From assembly GCA_018623655.1 (NCBI GenBank), contig JAAZVG010000003.1, positions 1 through 34,303 on the forward strand: a stretch of DNA of 34,303 bases. Reading direction: 5' to 3'. The position numbers and the translations under genes were made by a program. The notes beneath the pieces are model-generated. The model saw only the letters and a list, made by a program, of their open reading frames with translations. It had not been told where the DNA came from and did no database searches. Source of the stretch: Flavobacteriaceae bacterium (GTDB lineage Bacteria; Bacteroidota; Bacteroidia; Flavobacteriales; Flavobacteriaceae). Positions 16,127 to 25,166 of this stretch are shown piece after piece. The first letter of the stretch is position 1, and every line of letters starts with the position of its first letter.

Positions 16127-18731
16127 TCAGTGTTATCTGGTTATTGTCTTGTTTTTGGCAATGGGGGGTTGGGTAAGAGCCCAAGAAGCAGTTTCTACTC
16201 CTTCGAAAAAAACATACATTATAGGGAAGGTTGAAGTCACTGGACTTCAGAGTTATAACGAACAAACCGTAAAAACCTTTGCCGGCTTTCGAGAGGGGCA
16301 ATTTATTACGCTTCCTAGCGAAGAAGTTTCTGCAAGTATTAAAAAACTATGGAACCTTGAGCTTTTCAGCGATGTAGCTCTCTACTACACAGACGTTCGT
16401 AACGATTCTATTTTTTTAGAGCTAAACATCAAAGAGCGTCCCACGCTTGATGAGGTTACTTTTTATGGGATAAAAAAGGGTAGAACAGAAAGTATCATTG
16501 AAGATACCGATCTTAAAAAGGGAAAAAAGATCACAGAGAGCCTTATAGCCAACACGATTAACTTTCTCGAAAATAAATACAAGCAAAAAGGGTATCTCAA
16601 CGCTAAGACTTTTATTGCCACTGCAGCTGATACCTCTGGAGTAAACACCCAAGACTTAATTGTAAATGTCAAGAAAGGTAAGAAGGTAAAAATTGGAGAG
16701 ATCTCTTTTACAGGTGCCGAGAAATTAAAAACCTCGTTGCTAGAAAAGGCACTAAAGAATACCAAGAAGAAGAAAATTTACCGTTTTTGGAAAAAATCGA
16801 AATACATAGAGGATGATTTTGAAGAAGATTTAGTCGCTCTTCGTGATGCCTATGCAGAAAAAGGATACAGAGATGCTAGAATTATAAGTGACTCAACCTA
16901 TTCTATTGACGATGAAACGATCGGTTTGCAAATTGAGCTTGTTGAAGGTAAGAAGTATTATTTTGGAGATATCGATTTTGTCGGAAATACGGTATATGAC
17001 GACAAAAGCTTATCCTCTGTTTTAGGGATTAAAAAAGGAGATACCTATAACGGAGTACAACTCAAAAAGCGCATTGCCGATAATTCGAAACCCGATGCGG
17101 AGGATTTAACAAATCTGTATCAGAACAACGGTTATCTTTTTTCAAGTATTAACCCTGTAGAGGTATCTGCAGAGCGTGACACAATCGATTTTGAAATTCG
17201 AATCATTGAGGGAAAGGAGACATTCATCAATCACGTAGATGTTTTTGGAAACGATAAGACAAACGATCATGTAATTTATCGTGAAATTAGAACGAAACCT
17301 GGCCAGCAATACAGTAAAGACAACATAATTAGAACCATTCGAGAGTTAGGTCAATTAGGGTTTTTTGATCCTGAACAGATCTCTCCAGATGTGGTTAATC
17401 CTGATCCGAATTCAGGAACTGTTGATTTAAGGTATGACCTGGTTGAGTCAGGTTCATCTCAAATTGAATTACAAGGCGGTGTCGGCGGAGGTGGATTCAT
17501 TGGAACCCTTGGGCTTTCTTTCAATAATTTCTCGATGCGTAATCTTTTTAACAAAAAGGCATATACTCCGGTACCAATGGGAGACGGTCAAACTTTTGCG
17601 CTTCGACTACAGGCTAGTAGAACCTTTAGAGTGTATAGTTTGAACTTTGCCGAGCCTTGGTTAGGAGGTAAGAAGCCGGTGCGTTTTAATTTTTCGCTTC
17701 AAAAAACACAGCAATACGCTGCGCAGTTCAGAAATGGTCGTTTTGATGTGGATAAATCGAGAGGTTTTGGTATAGCAGGTATTTCTGCAGGCTTGTCTAA
17801 ACGTGTTCAGTGGCCAGATGACTTCTTCGTATTATCCCATGCACTTAGTTTTCAGAATTACAATTTTCAGAATTATAATATTGGACTTTTCAACTTCGGA
17901 AATGGATCTTCAAACTCATTTTCTTACAGCTTTGGACTTTCTAGAAGTTCACAGGGGCCTAGCCGTATTTTCCCGTTAACGGGATCTAACTTCGAAATGT
18001 CCATTCGAGTGACTCCGCCATTTTCATCTTTTTCAAAAAAGGATTACGCTAGTCTTCGAGCAGAAATTGATTCAGTTACTGAAGAGTTGTTAGATGAAGG
18101 AGTAAATGGGGTGAATTCAGCTGAGCTAAGCAGAGATTTAGAAGCCTTAGAAGAAGAGCGTTTTAAGCTATTAGAATTCTACAAAGTTAAGTTTAAAGGG
18201 GATTGGTACACGAGAATCGTTGATAAGCTAGTACTTCGAACAAACGCAGAATTTGGATTCTTAGGAGCTTACAATAACGATATTGGTATTGTGCCGTTTG
18301 AAAGATTCTATGTTGGTGGAGACGGTTTAGGAAATTTCACACTCGATGGTAGAGAAAACATACAATTGAGAGGTTACGAGAATAGTTCCATTACGCCTTA
18401 CACTCTTAATCCGATTACAGGTCGTCAAGAACAAGATGGAGGAGCGATTTACAATAAATTTTCGTTAGAGCTGCGCTACCCACTTACCTTAAAACCTACT
18501 GCTTCGGTATTCACTCTTGCCTTTTTGGAGGCGGGTAATGCGTTCAATGGGTTTAACACTTATGACCCATTTAATATGAAACGATCAGCCGGTTTTGGAG
18601 TAAGAATCTTTATGCCAGCATTTGGGTTACTCGGTATTGACTTCGGATACGGTTTCGATAGTGATAATACTCCTGGAGCTTTTGGTCCTAGCGGATGGCA
18701 AACTCACTTCATCATTGGTCAACAATTCTGA
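16107..18731 (+). CDS. bamA: Outer membrane protein assembly factor BamA
   Basis: The track start (16059) lies deep inside uppS. Starting at TTG 16107 gives MKKLQNNQCYLVIVLFLAMGGWVRAQ, a clean signal peptide, and an 874-residue protein overlapping uppS by 20 bases; GTG 16098 is the alternative. POTRA repeats occupy roughly residues 35-450 (YIIGKVEVTGLQSYNE, VKIGEISFTGAEKLK, YYFGDIDFVGNTVYDD, TFINHVDVFGNDKT). The C-terminal half is the 16-strand barrel, with VRIFMPAFGLLGIDFGYGFD near the end and a terminal Phe (HFIIGQQF). BamA inserts beta-barrel proteins into the outer membrane. A charged insert (about residues 665-705, EIDSVTEELLDEGVNG...) within the barrel is probably an extracellular or periplasmic loop. 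The stop overlaps the next ATG by one base. Confidence 0.95.
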   Translation: MKKLQNNQCYLVIVLFLAMGGWVRAQEAVSTPSKKTYIIGKVEVTGLQSYNEQTVKTFAGFREGQFITLPSEEVSASIKKLWNLELFSDVALYYTDVRNDSIFLELNIKERPTLDEVTFYGIKKGRTESIIEDTDLKKGKKITESLIANTINFLENKYKQKGYLNAKTFIATAADTSGVNTQDLIVNVKKGKKVKIGEISFTGAEKLKTSLLEKALKNTKKKKIYRFWKKSKYIEDDFEEDLVALRDAYAEKGYRDARIISDSTYSIDDETIGLQIELVEGKKYYFGDIDFVGNTVYDDKSLSSVLGIKKGDTYNGVQLKKRIADNSKPDAEDLTNLYQNNGYLFSSINPVEVSAERDTIDFEIRIIEGKETFINHVDVFGNDKTNDHVIYREIRTKPGQQYSKDNIIRTIRELGQLGFFDPEQISPDVVNPDPNSGTVDLRYDLVESGSSQIELQGGVGGGGFIGTLGLSFNNFSMRNLFNKKAYTPVPMGDGQTFALRLQASRTFRVYSLNFAEPWLGGKKPVRFNFSLQKTQQYAAQFRNGRFDVDKSRGFGIAGISAGLSKRVQWPDDFFVLSHALSFQNYNFQNYNIGLFNFGNGSSNSFSYSFGLSRSSQGPSRIFPLTGSNFEMSIRVTPPFSSFSKKDYASLRAEIDSVTEELLDEGVNGVNSAELSRDLEALEEERFKLLEFYKVKFKGDWYTRIVDKLVLRTNAEFGFLGAYNNDIGIVPFERFYVGGDGLGNFTLDGRENIQLRGYENSSITPYTLNPITGRQEQDGGAIYNKFSLELRYPLTLKPTASVFTLAFLEAGNAFNGFNTYDPFNMKRSAGFGVRIFMPAFGLLGIDFGYGFDSDNTPGAFGPSGWQTHFIIGQQF

Positions 18732-19519
18732 TGAAAGCACAACAAATTCTTAAACTAGTCTCGTTCGTCCTACTGGTTCAATTCAGTTGGGGTCAGCGAG
18801 CTACTCGTGTAGGATTTATTGATACCGATTACATTTTGTCAAAGGTTGCTTCTTACGCTGAAATGAAAGCAGAACTATCAGGAAAAATAGAAGCATGGAA
18901 TTCAGAAATAGAGCGAAGAAGAACTGATCTCAAGGCGAAGCAAGACGAGCTGAATGCCCAGAGAGATTTTTTGCCATTGTCAATTATCGAGCAGCGAGAA
19001 ATCGAGATTAGTCAATTAAGCAAGGCATTGTTGCAATACGAATTAGATCGATTTGGTCCTGATGGAGATTTGATTGTCGCAGAAGTTACTATTGTACGTC
19101 CGATACAAGATTTGATTTATGCCGCGGTTCAAGAAATTGCCGAAGCTAGAAACTTTGATATGATTTTTGATAAGTCAACAGACTTAGTAATGCTTTATTT
19201 TGATAATCAATTTGATATTAGCGATTTGGTTATTCGAAAATTAGAGGCAGATGCTAAGGTTAGAGTAATCGGAATGCCCGAAGAATCTGAAGTTGATGAA
19301 ATGATAAGTGAGGTTGAAGAGAAGCGACAAACCATTACTAAAGAACTCAATAAAGCACAGCAAACTAAAGAAGAGGAGAAAAAAGCTGGACTATCGCGTT
19401 TAGAAAAACAACGTGAGGAGCGAAGAAAGGCCTATATTAGCAAACGCGAAGCGGTGCTTAAAGCTCGTGCAGAGCGTCAAAAACAAATAGAAGAAAAACG
19501 TAAAGACACAATTAATTGA
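18731..19519 (+). CDS. OmpH/Skp-family periplasmic chaperone, long form
   Basis: Starting at ATG 18731 (sharing one base with the bamA stop, TGATG) gives 262 residues; the track start inside bamA is unlikely. Signal peptide MKAQQILKLVSFVLLVQFSWGQ, then the Skp core: RVGFIDTDYILSKVASYAEMKAEL, a long coiled coil, and FDMIFDKSTDLVMLYFD closing the body. Residues about 190-262 form an extra, highly charged coiled-coil tail (EEKRQTITKELNKAQQTKEEEKK...), making it about 100 residues longer than a standard Skp. It would hold unfolded outer membrane proteins for BamA. It is immediately followed by a second, shorter paralogue. Confidence 0.92.
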   Translation: MKAQQILKLVSFVLLVQFSWGQRATRVGFIDTDYILSKVASYAEMKAELSGKIEAWNSEIERRRTDLKAKQDELNAQRDFLPLSIIEQREIEISQLSKALLQYELDRFGPDGDLIVAEVTIVRPIQDLIYAAVQEIAEARNFDMIFDKSTDLVMLYFDNQFDISDLVIRKLEADAKVRVIGMPEESEVDEMISEVEEKRQTITKELNKAQQTKEEEKKAGLSRLEKQREERRKAYISKREAVLKARAERQKQIEEKRKDTIN

Positions 19520-19533
19520 AAATCAACTATTCC

Positions 19534-20034
19534 ATGAAACAATTCGTTCTTATTGTAATGGCATTCTTTGCCATAACCACATCTACTTTCGCTCAATCGA
19601 AAGTTGCTCACATCAATGTTCAGCAACTTCTTAGCGATATGCCAGATATGAAGGCTGCCCAAGATGAGTTAAAGAAACTAGAAAATACTTACCGTGCAGA
19701 TATCGAGTCTTCCGTAGCTGAATTACAGAAGAAATTAGTCGCTTATCAAAACGAGGCAGCTAGTAAGACTGCTGAAGAGAACAAAGCAAGAGCCGATGAA
19801 CTGCAGAATGCTGAGCGTAATATTGCCGCAGCTGAGCAGGCAGCGATGCAAGAATTACAGCGTAAGCAGCAAGAATTATTTGCCCCTATTTCTGAAAAGG
19901 CAAAGGAGGCCATTGAAAAAGTAGCAAAAGACCAAGGCTTCGACTATGTAATCGATTCGAGCCCGGGGCTTAGCCTTCTTGTTGCCAACGGTACTGATCT
20001 ATTACCATCGGTTAAGAAGGAGCTAGGATTCTGA
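19534..20034 (+). CDS. OmpH/Skp-family periplasmic chaperone, short form
   Basis: ATG 19534 gives 166 residues with a typical signal peptide (MKQFVLIVMAFFAITTSTFAQ). The track start at TTG 19516 overlaps the upstream gene and precedes the signal peptide. The mature protein has the Skp layout: SKVAHINVQQLLSDMPDMKAAQDEL, an Ala/Glu/Lys-rich coiled coil (about 55-120), and the closing strand FDYVIDSSPGLSLLVANGTDLLP. The tandem long and short Skp genes after bamA are usual in Bacteroidota. A strong terminator follows. Confidence 0.95.
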   Translation: MKQFVLIVMAFFAITTSTFAQSKVAHINVQQLLSDMPDMKAAQDELKKLENTYRADIESSVAELQKKLVAYQNEAASKTAEENKARADELQNAERNIAAAEQAAMQELQRKQQELFAPISEKAKEAIEKVAKDQGFDYVIDSSPGLSLLVANGTDLLPSVKKELGF

Positions 20035-20039
20035 TCGAA

Positions 20040-20063
20040 TTCTAAATCGATTACCGATTAGAA
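20040..20063 (+). other. Stem-loop in the skp-murI gap
   Basis: TTCTAAATCG (20040-20049) pairs with CGATTAGAA (20055-20063) across a 5-base loop: nine base pairs with one bulged A. It lies 12 bases before the terminator hairpin. It may stabilise the skp mRNA 3' end or be part of a murI leader; function unknown. Confidence 0.5.
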
Positions 20064-20075
20064 GTAGTAACTTTT

Positions 20076-20100
20076 AACCGCCCTTTTGGGCGGTTTTTTT
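20076..20100 (+). terminator. Intrinsic terminator between skp and murI, abutting the murI ATG
   Basis: AACCGCCC (20076-20083), loop TTTT, GGGCGGTT (20088-20095), then TTTTT up to 20100. The murI ATG is at 20101. This is a strong GC-rich stem closing the envelope operon. Its position means murI needs read-through or a promoter that starts within or after the hairpin. Confidence 0.9.
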
Positions 20101-20889
20101 ATGGGAAAAACAATCGGAATATTCGACTCGGGTGTCGGCGGATTAACAGTACTCTCTTCAATCGTAAATGAGATATCGGAATCTGTTGATTATCATTATG
20201 TGGCCGATAGGCTGCATGCACCTTATGGGTCTAAATCTATTGAAGAACTTCTCGATCGCAGTAGAAAGATTACTGAATTTTTAATAACTAAGGGGGCAGC
20301 GCTCATTGTTGTCGCCTGCAATACGGCAACAACTCAAGTGATTTCAGTTCTTAGAGAGGAGTTTTCTATTCCTTTTGTAGGTATTGAACCTGCTGTTAAA
20401 CCTGCGGCTCAATTGAGTATTTCAAGACGTATTGGAGTGATCGCTACCGCTAATACTCTCAAGAGCAGTTTATTTAATCAAACCTTAAAAACTCATGCTT
20501 CTACTTGTAAAACCTATGTTCGAGTCGGTGAGGGTTTAGTTGAAGCTATTGAGACTGGCGAGTTAGATTCTAAAGAATTAAATGAATTAGTCAGTAATCA
20601 TATCGACTATTTTAATTCGAAAGAGATTGATGTGCTTGTTCTAGGGTGTACGCATTACTCTTTTGTATCTAGAATATTTGAAAAGTATTTAAATAAGGGT
20701 GTCTCTATGGTAAGCCCGAATGAGGCAGTCGCTCGTCGTGTCAATACTGTCCTTGAACATTTAAAGGGTGAATCCTCATCAGTGACATCGATTAGCATTT
20801 ACAGTACCTCTGAAGAGCTTTTATCCTTATCTAAATTAATTAGCTCAGCTAATCTTCAGGCTGATCAGTTATTGCATGTACAGATTTAA
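20101..20889 (+). CDS. murI: Glutamate racemase
   Basis: ATG 20101 gives 262 residues beginning MGKTIGIFDSGVGGLTV. The track start (TTG 20086) lies in the terminator stem and is rejected. MurI interconverts L- and D-glutamate for peptidoglycan. The two catalytic cysteines are visible in VACNTATT (C73) and LGCTHY (C183), with D9 in the N-terminal motif. No Shine-Dalgarno sequence is possible because the T-run of the terminator directly precedes the start. A -7-like TAACTTTT at 20068-20075 could start transcripts inside the hairpin. The stop overlaps the convergent folA stop by four bases. Confidence 0.97.
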   Translation: MGKTIGIFDSGVGGLTVLSSIVNEISESVDYHYVADRLHAPYGSKSIEELLDRSRKITEFLITKGAALIVVACNTATTQVISVLREEFSIPFVGIEPAVKPAAQLSISRRIGVIATANTLKSSLFNQTLKTHASTCKTYVRVGEGLVEAIETGELDSKELNELVSNHIDYFNSKEIDVLVLGCTHYSFVSRIFEKYLNKGVSMVSPNEAVARRVNTVLEHLKGESSSVTSISIYSTSEELLSLSKLISSANLQADQLLHVQI

Positions 20890-21377
20890 CCTCGTGTAAA
20901 GGTTTCAATGGTAAAGGCGTAAGTATGTCTTTCATCTGCAGGGTGGTGCTCTTCTTTTGTTTTTTTCCATTCCTGAAGGTTGATTACAGGAAAATAAGTG
21001 TCTGCTTTTGGAGCACCATGAACTCTAGTGATGATCATCTTCGTAGCCAGAGGCATAGCTTGTTTATAAATTTCTCCTCCACCGACAATAAATTGAATAT
21101 TAGAAGGATGTAACTCTAAGGCCGATTCAATAGAATGGCATATTCCAAAAATCTTAAACGGAGGATTATAGTCTGGGTTTCTAGTAATCACGATATGATC
21201 CCTATTGGGCAGTGCTTTTGGAAAGCTTTCTAAAGTTTTTCTACCCATGATAATCGGATACCCTGAAGTCGTTTGCTTAAAATGCTTAAAGTCATCAGGT
21301 AAGTGCCACGGCAAATCTCCCGCTAAACCCATTGCTCCGTCTTCGGCAGCAGCGACAATAATGATAACTTCTTTCAT
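20886..21377 (-). CDS. folA: Dihydrofolate reductase
   Basis: This 163-residue enzyme reduces dihydrofolate with NADPH. Motifs: IIVAAAEDGAMGLAGDLPWHLPDDFKHFK (N-terminal; the acidic active-site residue is D26 or D27 in LPDD), PIIMGRKTLESFP (cofactor-binding GRKT) and FIVGGGEIYKQAMP (GGGEIY, NADPH pyrophosphate loop). It follows thyA with overlapping stop and start (TAATG), the common thyA-folA pair, in which ThyA makes dihydrofolate that FolA recycles. The 3' end overlaps murI by four bases. Confidence 0.97.
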   Translation of the reverse strand: MKEVIIIVAAAEDGAMGLAGDLPWHLPDDFKHFKQTTSGYPIIMGRKTLESFPKALPNRDHIVITRNPDYNPPFKIFGICHSIESALELHPSNIQFIVGGGEIYKQAMPLATKMIITRVHGAPKADTYFPVINLQEWKKTKEEHHPADERHTYAFTIETFTRG

Positions 21378-22201
21378 TATACGGCAACCGGTGCTTTTAT
21401 GGTTGGATGCGGATCGTATCCGATCAATTCGAAATCTTCAAAAGTGAAATCGTCGATATGCTTAATCTTTGGATTTATTTTCATCGTAGGCAATGGACGA
21501 AAATCTCTAGAGAGCTGCAAATCAACCTGCTCTTGATGATTGCTGTAAATATGGACATCACCAAAGGTATGTACGAAGTCTCCAACTTCTAAATCGCAAA
21601 CTTGTGCTACCATCATCGTAAGCAGTGCATAGGATGCAATGTTGAAAGGTACTCCTAGGAATACATCAGCACTGCGCTGGTATAATTGACAAGATAATTT
21701 GTTATCAGCAACATAGAACTGAAAGAAAGCATGGCATGGGGGAAGCGCAGCTTTACCATTCGCAACGTTTTCAGAAAAAGGCTTCGAGGTGTCTGGCATT
21801 ACGCTTGGATTCCAGGCGCTCACTAACATTCTTCTGCTATCCGGATTGGTTTTGAGCGTGTTTATTAACTCTTTGATTTGATCAATCCCCTCTGAATTCC
21901 AGTTACGCCACTGGTGACCATAAACAGGACCTAAATCACCATTCTCATCGGCCCATTCATTCCAAATACGCACCCCATTTTCGGTGAGATATTTAATATT
22001 TGTATCTCCTTTTAAGAACCAAAGAAGCTCATAGATAATGGATTTCAGATGTACTTTCTTAGTAGTTACCATTGGAAATCCTTCGCTTAGGTCAAATCGC
22101 ATTTGATATCCAAAAACGCTTTTTGTCCCTGTTCCTGTACGGTCTGTTTTTTGAGTTCCGTTTTCTAAAATATGCTTTAATAGATCGTGATAGGCTTTCA
22201 T
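21377..22201 (-). CDS. thyA: Thymidylate synthase
   Basis: This 274-residue enzyme methylates dUMP to dTMP using methylene-tetrahydrofolate. Landmarks: [13 protein letters not shown] (19-31), [12 protein letters not shown] (61-72), the catalytic cysteine in [11 protein letters not shown] (C156), [25 protein letters not shown], and [13 protein letters not shown] near the C-terminus, which ends in AV. It is coupled to folA by a one-base overlap. The 36-base gap to nupC holds no clear promoter, so thyA may be in the same transcript as the upstream nucleoside transporter. Confidence 0.98.
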   Translation of the reverse strand: MKAYHDLLKHILENGTQKTDRTGTGTKSVFGYQMRFDLSEGFPMVTTKKVHLKSIIYELLWFLKGDTNIKYLTENGVRIWNEWADENGDLGPVYGHQWRNWNSEGIDQIKELINTLKTNPDSRRMLVSAWNPSVMPDTSKPFSENVANGKAALPPCHAFFQFYVADNKLSCQLYQRSADVFLGVPFNIASYALLTMMVAQVCDLEVGDFVHTFGDVHIYSNHQEQVDLQLSRDFRPLPTMKINPKIKHIDDFTFEDFELIGYDPHPTIKAPVAV

Positions 22202-22237
22202 ATGCTGAAGTTACCGATTATTTAAATTTCACAGTTT

Positions 22238-23530
22238 TTATCCGAGAATCATTCCCGCGATAGTTGCTGATAATAGCGATGCGAGAGAACCTGCTATAAG
22301 CGCCTTAAAACCAAGTTCTGATAGTGTTTTCTTTTGGCTTGGTGCGATAGTTCCTATTCCACCAATTTGTATTCCGATAGAAGCAAAATTGGCAAATCCA
22401 CATAACATATAGGTCGCCATAAGTACTGATTTATCATAGGTAAGGTGAACGGCTGCAGCCATATTTTTTAATTCAGCTAATTGGGTGTAGGCTACAAATT
22501 CTGATGCAACCAGTTTAATACCTAAAAGTTGTCCCATCAGATTGAGATCTTCACTTGCTACACCAATAATATACATGAGAGGGGCAAAAACGGTTCCTAA
22601 TATTGATTCTAAAGACAATTCAGAATATGCGGAGTTTTCTGCTATCCATTCATTAAATCCGGTTAGGTCCCCGATTCCAGCTAAAATTCCATTGATCATT
22701 GCAATGAAGGCAATAAATACTAATAGCATTGCCCCAACATTTAAAGCCAGTTTTAAACCTTCAGTGGTTCCATTTGAAAGGGCGTCAAGGGCATTAGAGC
22801 CAACTTCGGTATCGCTTATCTCGATTTTTTCGTCGATTGTATCGGTTTGTGGAACCATAAGTTTAGCGATAATAATTGCTCCAGGTGCTGCCATAACCGA
22901 GGCGGCAATGAGATGACGCGCAAAAGATAATCTAAGTTCAGGATCTGTACCTCCTAAGAAGCCTACATATGAAGCCAAAACACCTCCAGCGACCGTTGCC
23001 ATACCCCCTGTCATTACAAGCATTATCTCTGACCGATTCATTTTAGATAAATAAGCTTTGATCAACAGTGGAGCTTCAGTTTGCCCTAAAAAAATATTAC
23101 CCGCAACAGAAAGGCTTTCAGCGCCAGATATTTTAAGCGTCTTAGTTAAGAGCCAGGCCAATCCGCTAACTATTTTTTGAACAACACCTAAGTAATAAAG
23201 TATCGAGGTAAGCGCTGAAAAGAATACGATTGTGGGTAGAATTTGGAAGGCAAATACGTATCCAATAGCGGGTTCGTTAACATTAATAAGATTGCCAAAC
23301 AAGAAGGCACTTCCGCTTTCTGTAAATTCAAGTACGGATGTAAAAAAGCCACCTAAAATATTGAAAAAAGACTTCACCCACTCTACTCTCAATACTCCAA
23401 AGGCTAAAACAAATTGAAGTACAAGACCGATGAGAATTGTTTTCCATCGGATCGCCTTTTTGTGAGTGCTTAAGAGATAAGCAATACCTAGTAAAAATAG
23501 AATTCCGATTAAGCCTCTTATAATCGACAT
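22238..23530 (-). CDS. Concentrative nucleoside transporter, NupC/CNT family
   Basis: This 430-residue membrane protein has about ten hydrophobic segments. Family landmarks: ESGSAFLFGNL, IFLGQTEAPLLIKAYLSKMNRSEIMLVMTGGMATVAGGVLASYVGFL (central binding helices and hairpin) and TYMLCGFANFASIGIQIGGIGTIAPSQKKTLSELG (C-terminal domain). CNT proteins import nucleosides with Na+ or H+. The direct neighbourhood of thyA fits nucleoside supply for dTMP and salvage, together with the two deoxynucleoside kinases in this window. Ion and substrate specificity cannot be read from the sequence alone. Confidence 0.94.
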   Translation of the reverse strand: MSIIRGLIGILFLLGIAYLLSTHKKAIRWKTILIGLVLQFVLAFGVLRVEWVKSFFNILGGFFTSVLEFTESGSAFLFGNLINVNEPAIGYVFAFQILPTIVFFSALTSILYYLGVVQKIVSGLAWLLTKTLKISGAESLSVAGNIFLGQTEAPLLIKAYLSKMNRSEIMLVMTGGMATVAGGVLASYVGFLGGTDPELRLSFARHLIAASVMAAPGAIIIAKLMVPQTDTIDEKIEISDTEVGSNALDALSNGTTEGLKLALNVGAMLLVFIAFIAMINGILAGIGDLTGFNEWIAENSAYSELSLESILGTVFAPLMYIIGVASEDLNLMGQLLGIKLVASEFVAYTQLAELKNMAAAVHLTYDKSVLMATYMLCGFANFASIGIQIGGIGTIAPSQKKTLSELGFKALIAGSLASLLSATIAGMILG

Positions 23531-23533
23531 AGT

Positions 23534-24181
23534 TTATTGATTTCGTTGTTCAAGTTCGTCTCTAAGTGCAGCAGCCTTTTCGTAATCTTCGTCTTCGACA
23601 GCTTTTTTTAGCGCAGCTTTTAGCTGTCTCTCGCTGTAGCTTTTAAATCGCTTTGATCCAGGATTGACTTCCTGAGGTTTTTGTTTTATTCCCTCCTCGC
23701 TGGTTGAGGAGGTCTCTAAATGAGCAAGATTTCGTGTATTTGAAGAAAGATCTTTCGACGACGTATCGACGTTTAATTCGATACCTGCTTGGTCTAAAAT
23801 CTCTGGATAAGTGAAAATAGGGGCACCGGTTCTAACAGCAATCGCCACCGCGTCACTTGTTCGCGCATCAATCAACTCTTCTTCATTTTTCTTAATGCAT
23901 ACCAAAGTCGAATAAAAAACACCCTCCTCTAATTTATGAATCACGACCTCTTTGATATTAATTTCAAATCGATCGAGACAGGATTTAAGAAGGTCGTGTG
24001 TTAGGGGACGGGGCGGTTTGAGGTCTTCTTCCAGAGCTATTGCAATAGATTGCGCCTCTGCTGCACCAATAACAATTGGGAGTTTTCGGCTGCCCTTCTC
24101 TTCACTTAAAATAAGAGCGTAGGCCCCTTGTTGGGTTTGACTATACGAGATGCCCTTAACTGTTAGACTTACAAGGTTCAT
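23534..24181 (-). CDS. DUF151 (bifunctional nuclease) domain protein with C-terminal UVR motif
   Basis: This 215-residue protein has two parts. Residues 1 to about 135 are a DUF151/BFN domain (VKGISYSQTQQGAYALILSEEKGSRKLPIVIGAAEAQSIAIALE and ARTSDAVAIAVRTGAPIFTYPEIL). A linker of low complexity follows. The last 35 residues are a UVR motif (YSERQLKAALKKAVEDEDYEKAAALRDELEQ), the helical hairpin used in UvrB-UvrC contacts. The combination is common in Bacteroidota. A nuclease activity was reported for plant homologues of the domain; the bacterial role is unproven. It lies three bases upstream of nupC, in the same direction. Confidence 0.9.
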   Translation of the reverse strand: MNLVSLTVKGISYSQTQQGAYALILSEEKGSRKLPIVIGAAEAQSIAIALEEDLKPPRPLTHDLLKSCLDRFEINIKEVVIHKLEEGVFYSTLVCIKKNEEELIDARTSDAVAIAVRTGAPIFTYPEILDQAGIELNVDTSSKDLSSNTRNLAHLETSSTSEEGIKQKPQEVNPGSKRFKSYSERQLKAALKKAVEDEDYEKAAALRDELEQRNQ

Positions 24182-24203
24182 AAAAGGGCAAAATACGAGA
24201 ATT

Positions 24204-25163
24204 TTATGCGTTTTCTGCCTTAAAAGCCTTCAATTTTTCAATAAGTTGTGGGACTATTGTAAATGCGTCACCAACAATTCCATAATCAGCTGCTTTAAAA
24301 AACGGGGCTTCTGGATCGTTATTAATAACCACCTTAATTTTTGAAGCGTTAATTCCGGCTAAATGTTGAATTGCTCCTGAGATACCTATTGCAATGTAAA
24401 GGTTTGTAGCTACAGGCTTTCCTGTCTGTCCAACGTGTTCGCTGTGAGGTCTCCAGCCAAGATCTGAGACTGGCTTGGAGCAAGCGGTAGCTGCTCCCAG
24501 AACATCAGCGAGTTCTTCAATTAGGTGCCAATTCTCAGGGCCTTTAAGTCCTCTGCCGGCAGAAACAACAATATCAGCATCGGCAATTGTCGCTTTTCCG
24601 TTAACAGTAGACTTACTAATTAAAGATACGGGATCGTCGATAACATCTAAAATCATCGATTCTACTCTAGAGCCTGAATCTGAACGAACACTACCAAAAC
24701 TATTCTTACTTAGCCCGATAATGCATCGTTTTGTTTTCGGCGTTGTAAGGGCATACCCTTTATTGGTAAATACTGTTCTCTTAAAAGCTGTTTTTCCGTC
24801 AATGTTTTCTGGAAGTGCAATTACATTAGGAATGTAACCTGAGCTACTTTTTGCCGATATGAGCCCACCTAAGTATTTTGAGTCGGCACTAGAACCAATA
24901 ACTAGATATTGAGCACCACTCTTTTCGAAGGCCACAGAAATCAAACTAGCAAACTTTTCGGCAGTATAAGTATCTAGGGCTTCATTATTCACACTGATGA
25001 TTTGATTGAGTCCACCAATGATTTCTGGCTGGTCATTGTTGATGACTAGCCCGATTGCCTCTGTATTTAGTTGATTAGCCAATTCAGCGGCATAAGATGC
25101 TAGTTCATTTGCTGTCTTCTTATATGCCTTATTTTCTGATTCTAAATAGACGAGTACTGACAT
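24204..25163 (-). CDS. etfA: Electron transfer flavoprotein alpha subunit
   Basis: This 319-residue subunit binds FAD and passes electrons from acyl-CoA dehydrogenases to the quinone pool. The C-terminal FAD domain shows VVSAGRGLKGPENWHLIEELADVLGAATACSKPVSDLGW, then EHVGQTGKPVATNLYIAIGISGAIQHLAGI and NNDPEAPFFKAADYGIVGD, all standard. It starts three bases after the etfB stop and is co-transcribed with it. Confidence 0.97.
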   Translation of the reverse strand: MSVLVYLESENKAYKKTANELASYAAELANQLNTEAIGLVINNDQPEIIGGLNQIISVNNEALDTYTAEKFASLISVAFEKSGAQYLVIGSSADSKYLGGLISAKSSSGYIPNVIALPENIDGKTAFKRTVFTNKGYALTTPKTKRCIIGLSKNSFGSVRSDSGSRVESMILDVIDDPVSLISKSTVNGKATIADADIVVSAGRGLKGPENWHLIEELADVLGAATACSKPVSDLGWRPHSEHVGQTGKPVATNLYIAIGISGAIQHLAGINASKIKVVINNDPEAPFFKAADYGIVGDAFTIVPQLIEKLKAFKAENA

Positions 25164-25166
25164 GAC

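Noticed and set aside
18731-20034. The two adjacent Skp genes as an assembly duplication
   Set aside because: The proteins differ throughout in sequence and length, so they are old paralogues.
20086-20100. TTG start of murI inside the terminator
   Set aside because: The added residues (MGGFF) come from the terminator stem and T-run; the MurI family begins at the following ATG.
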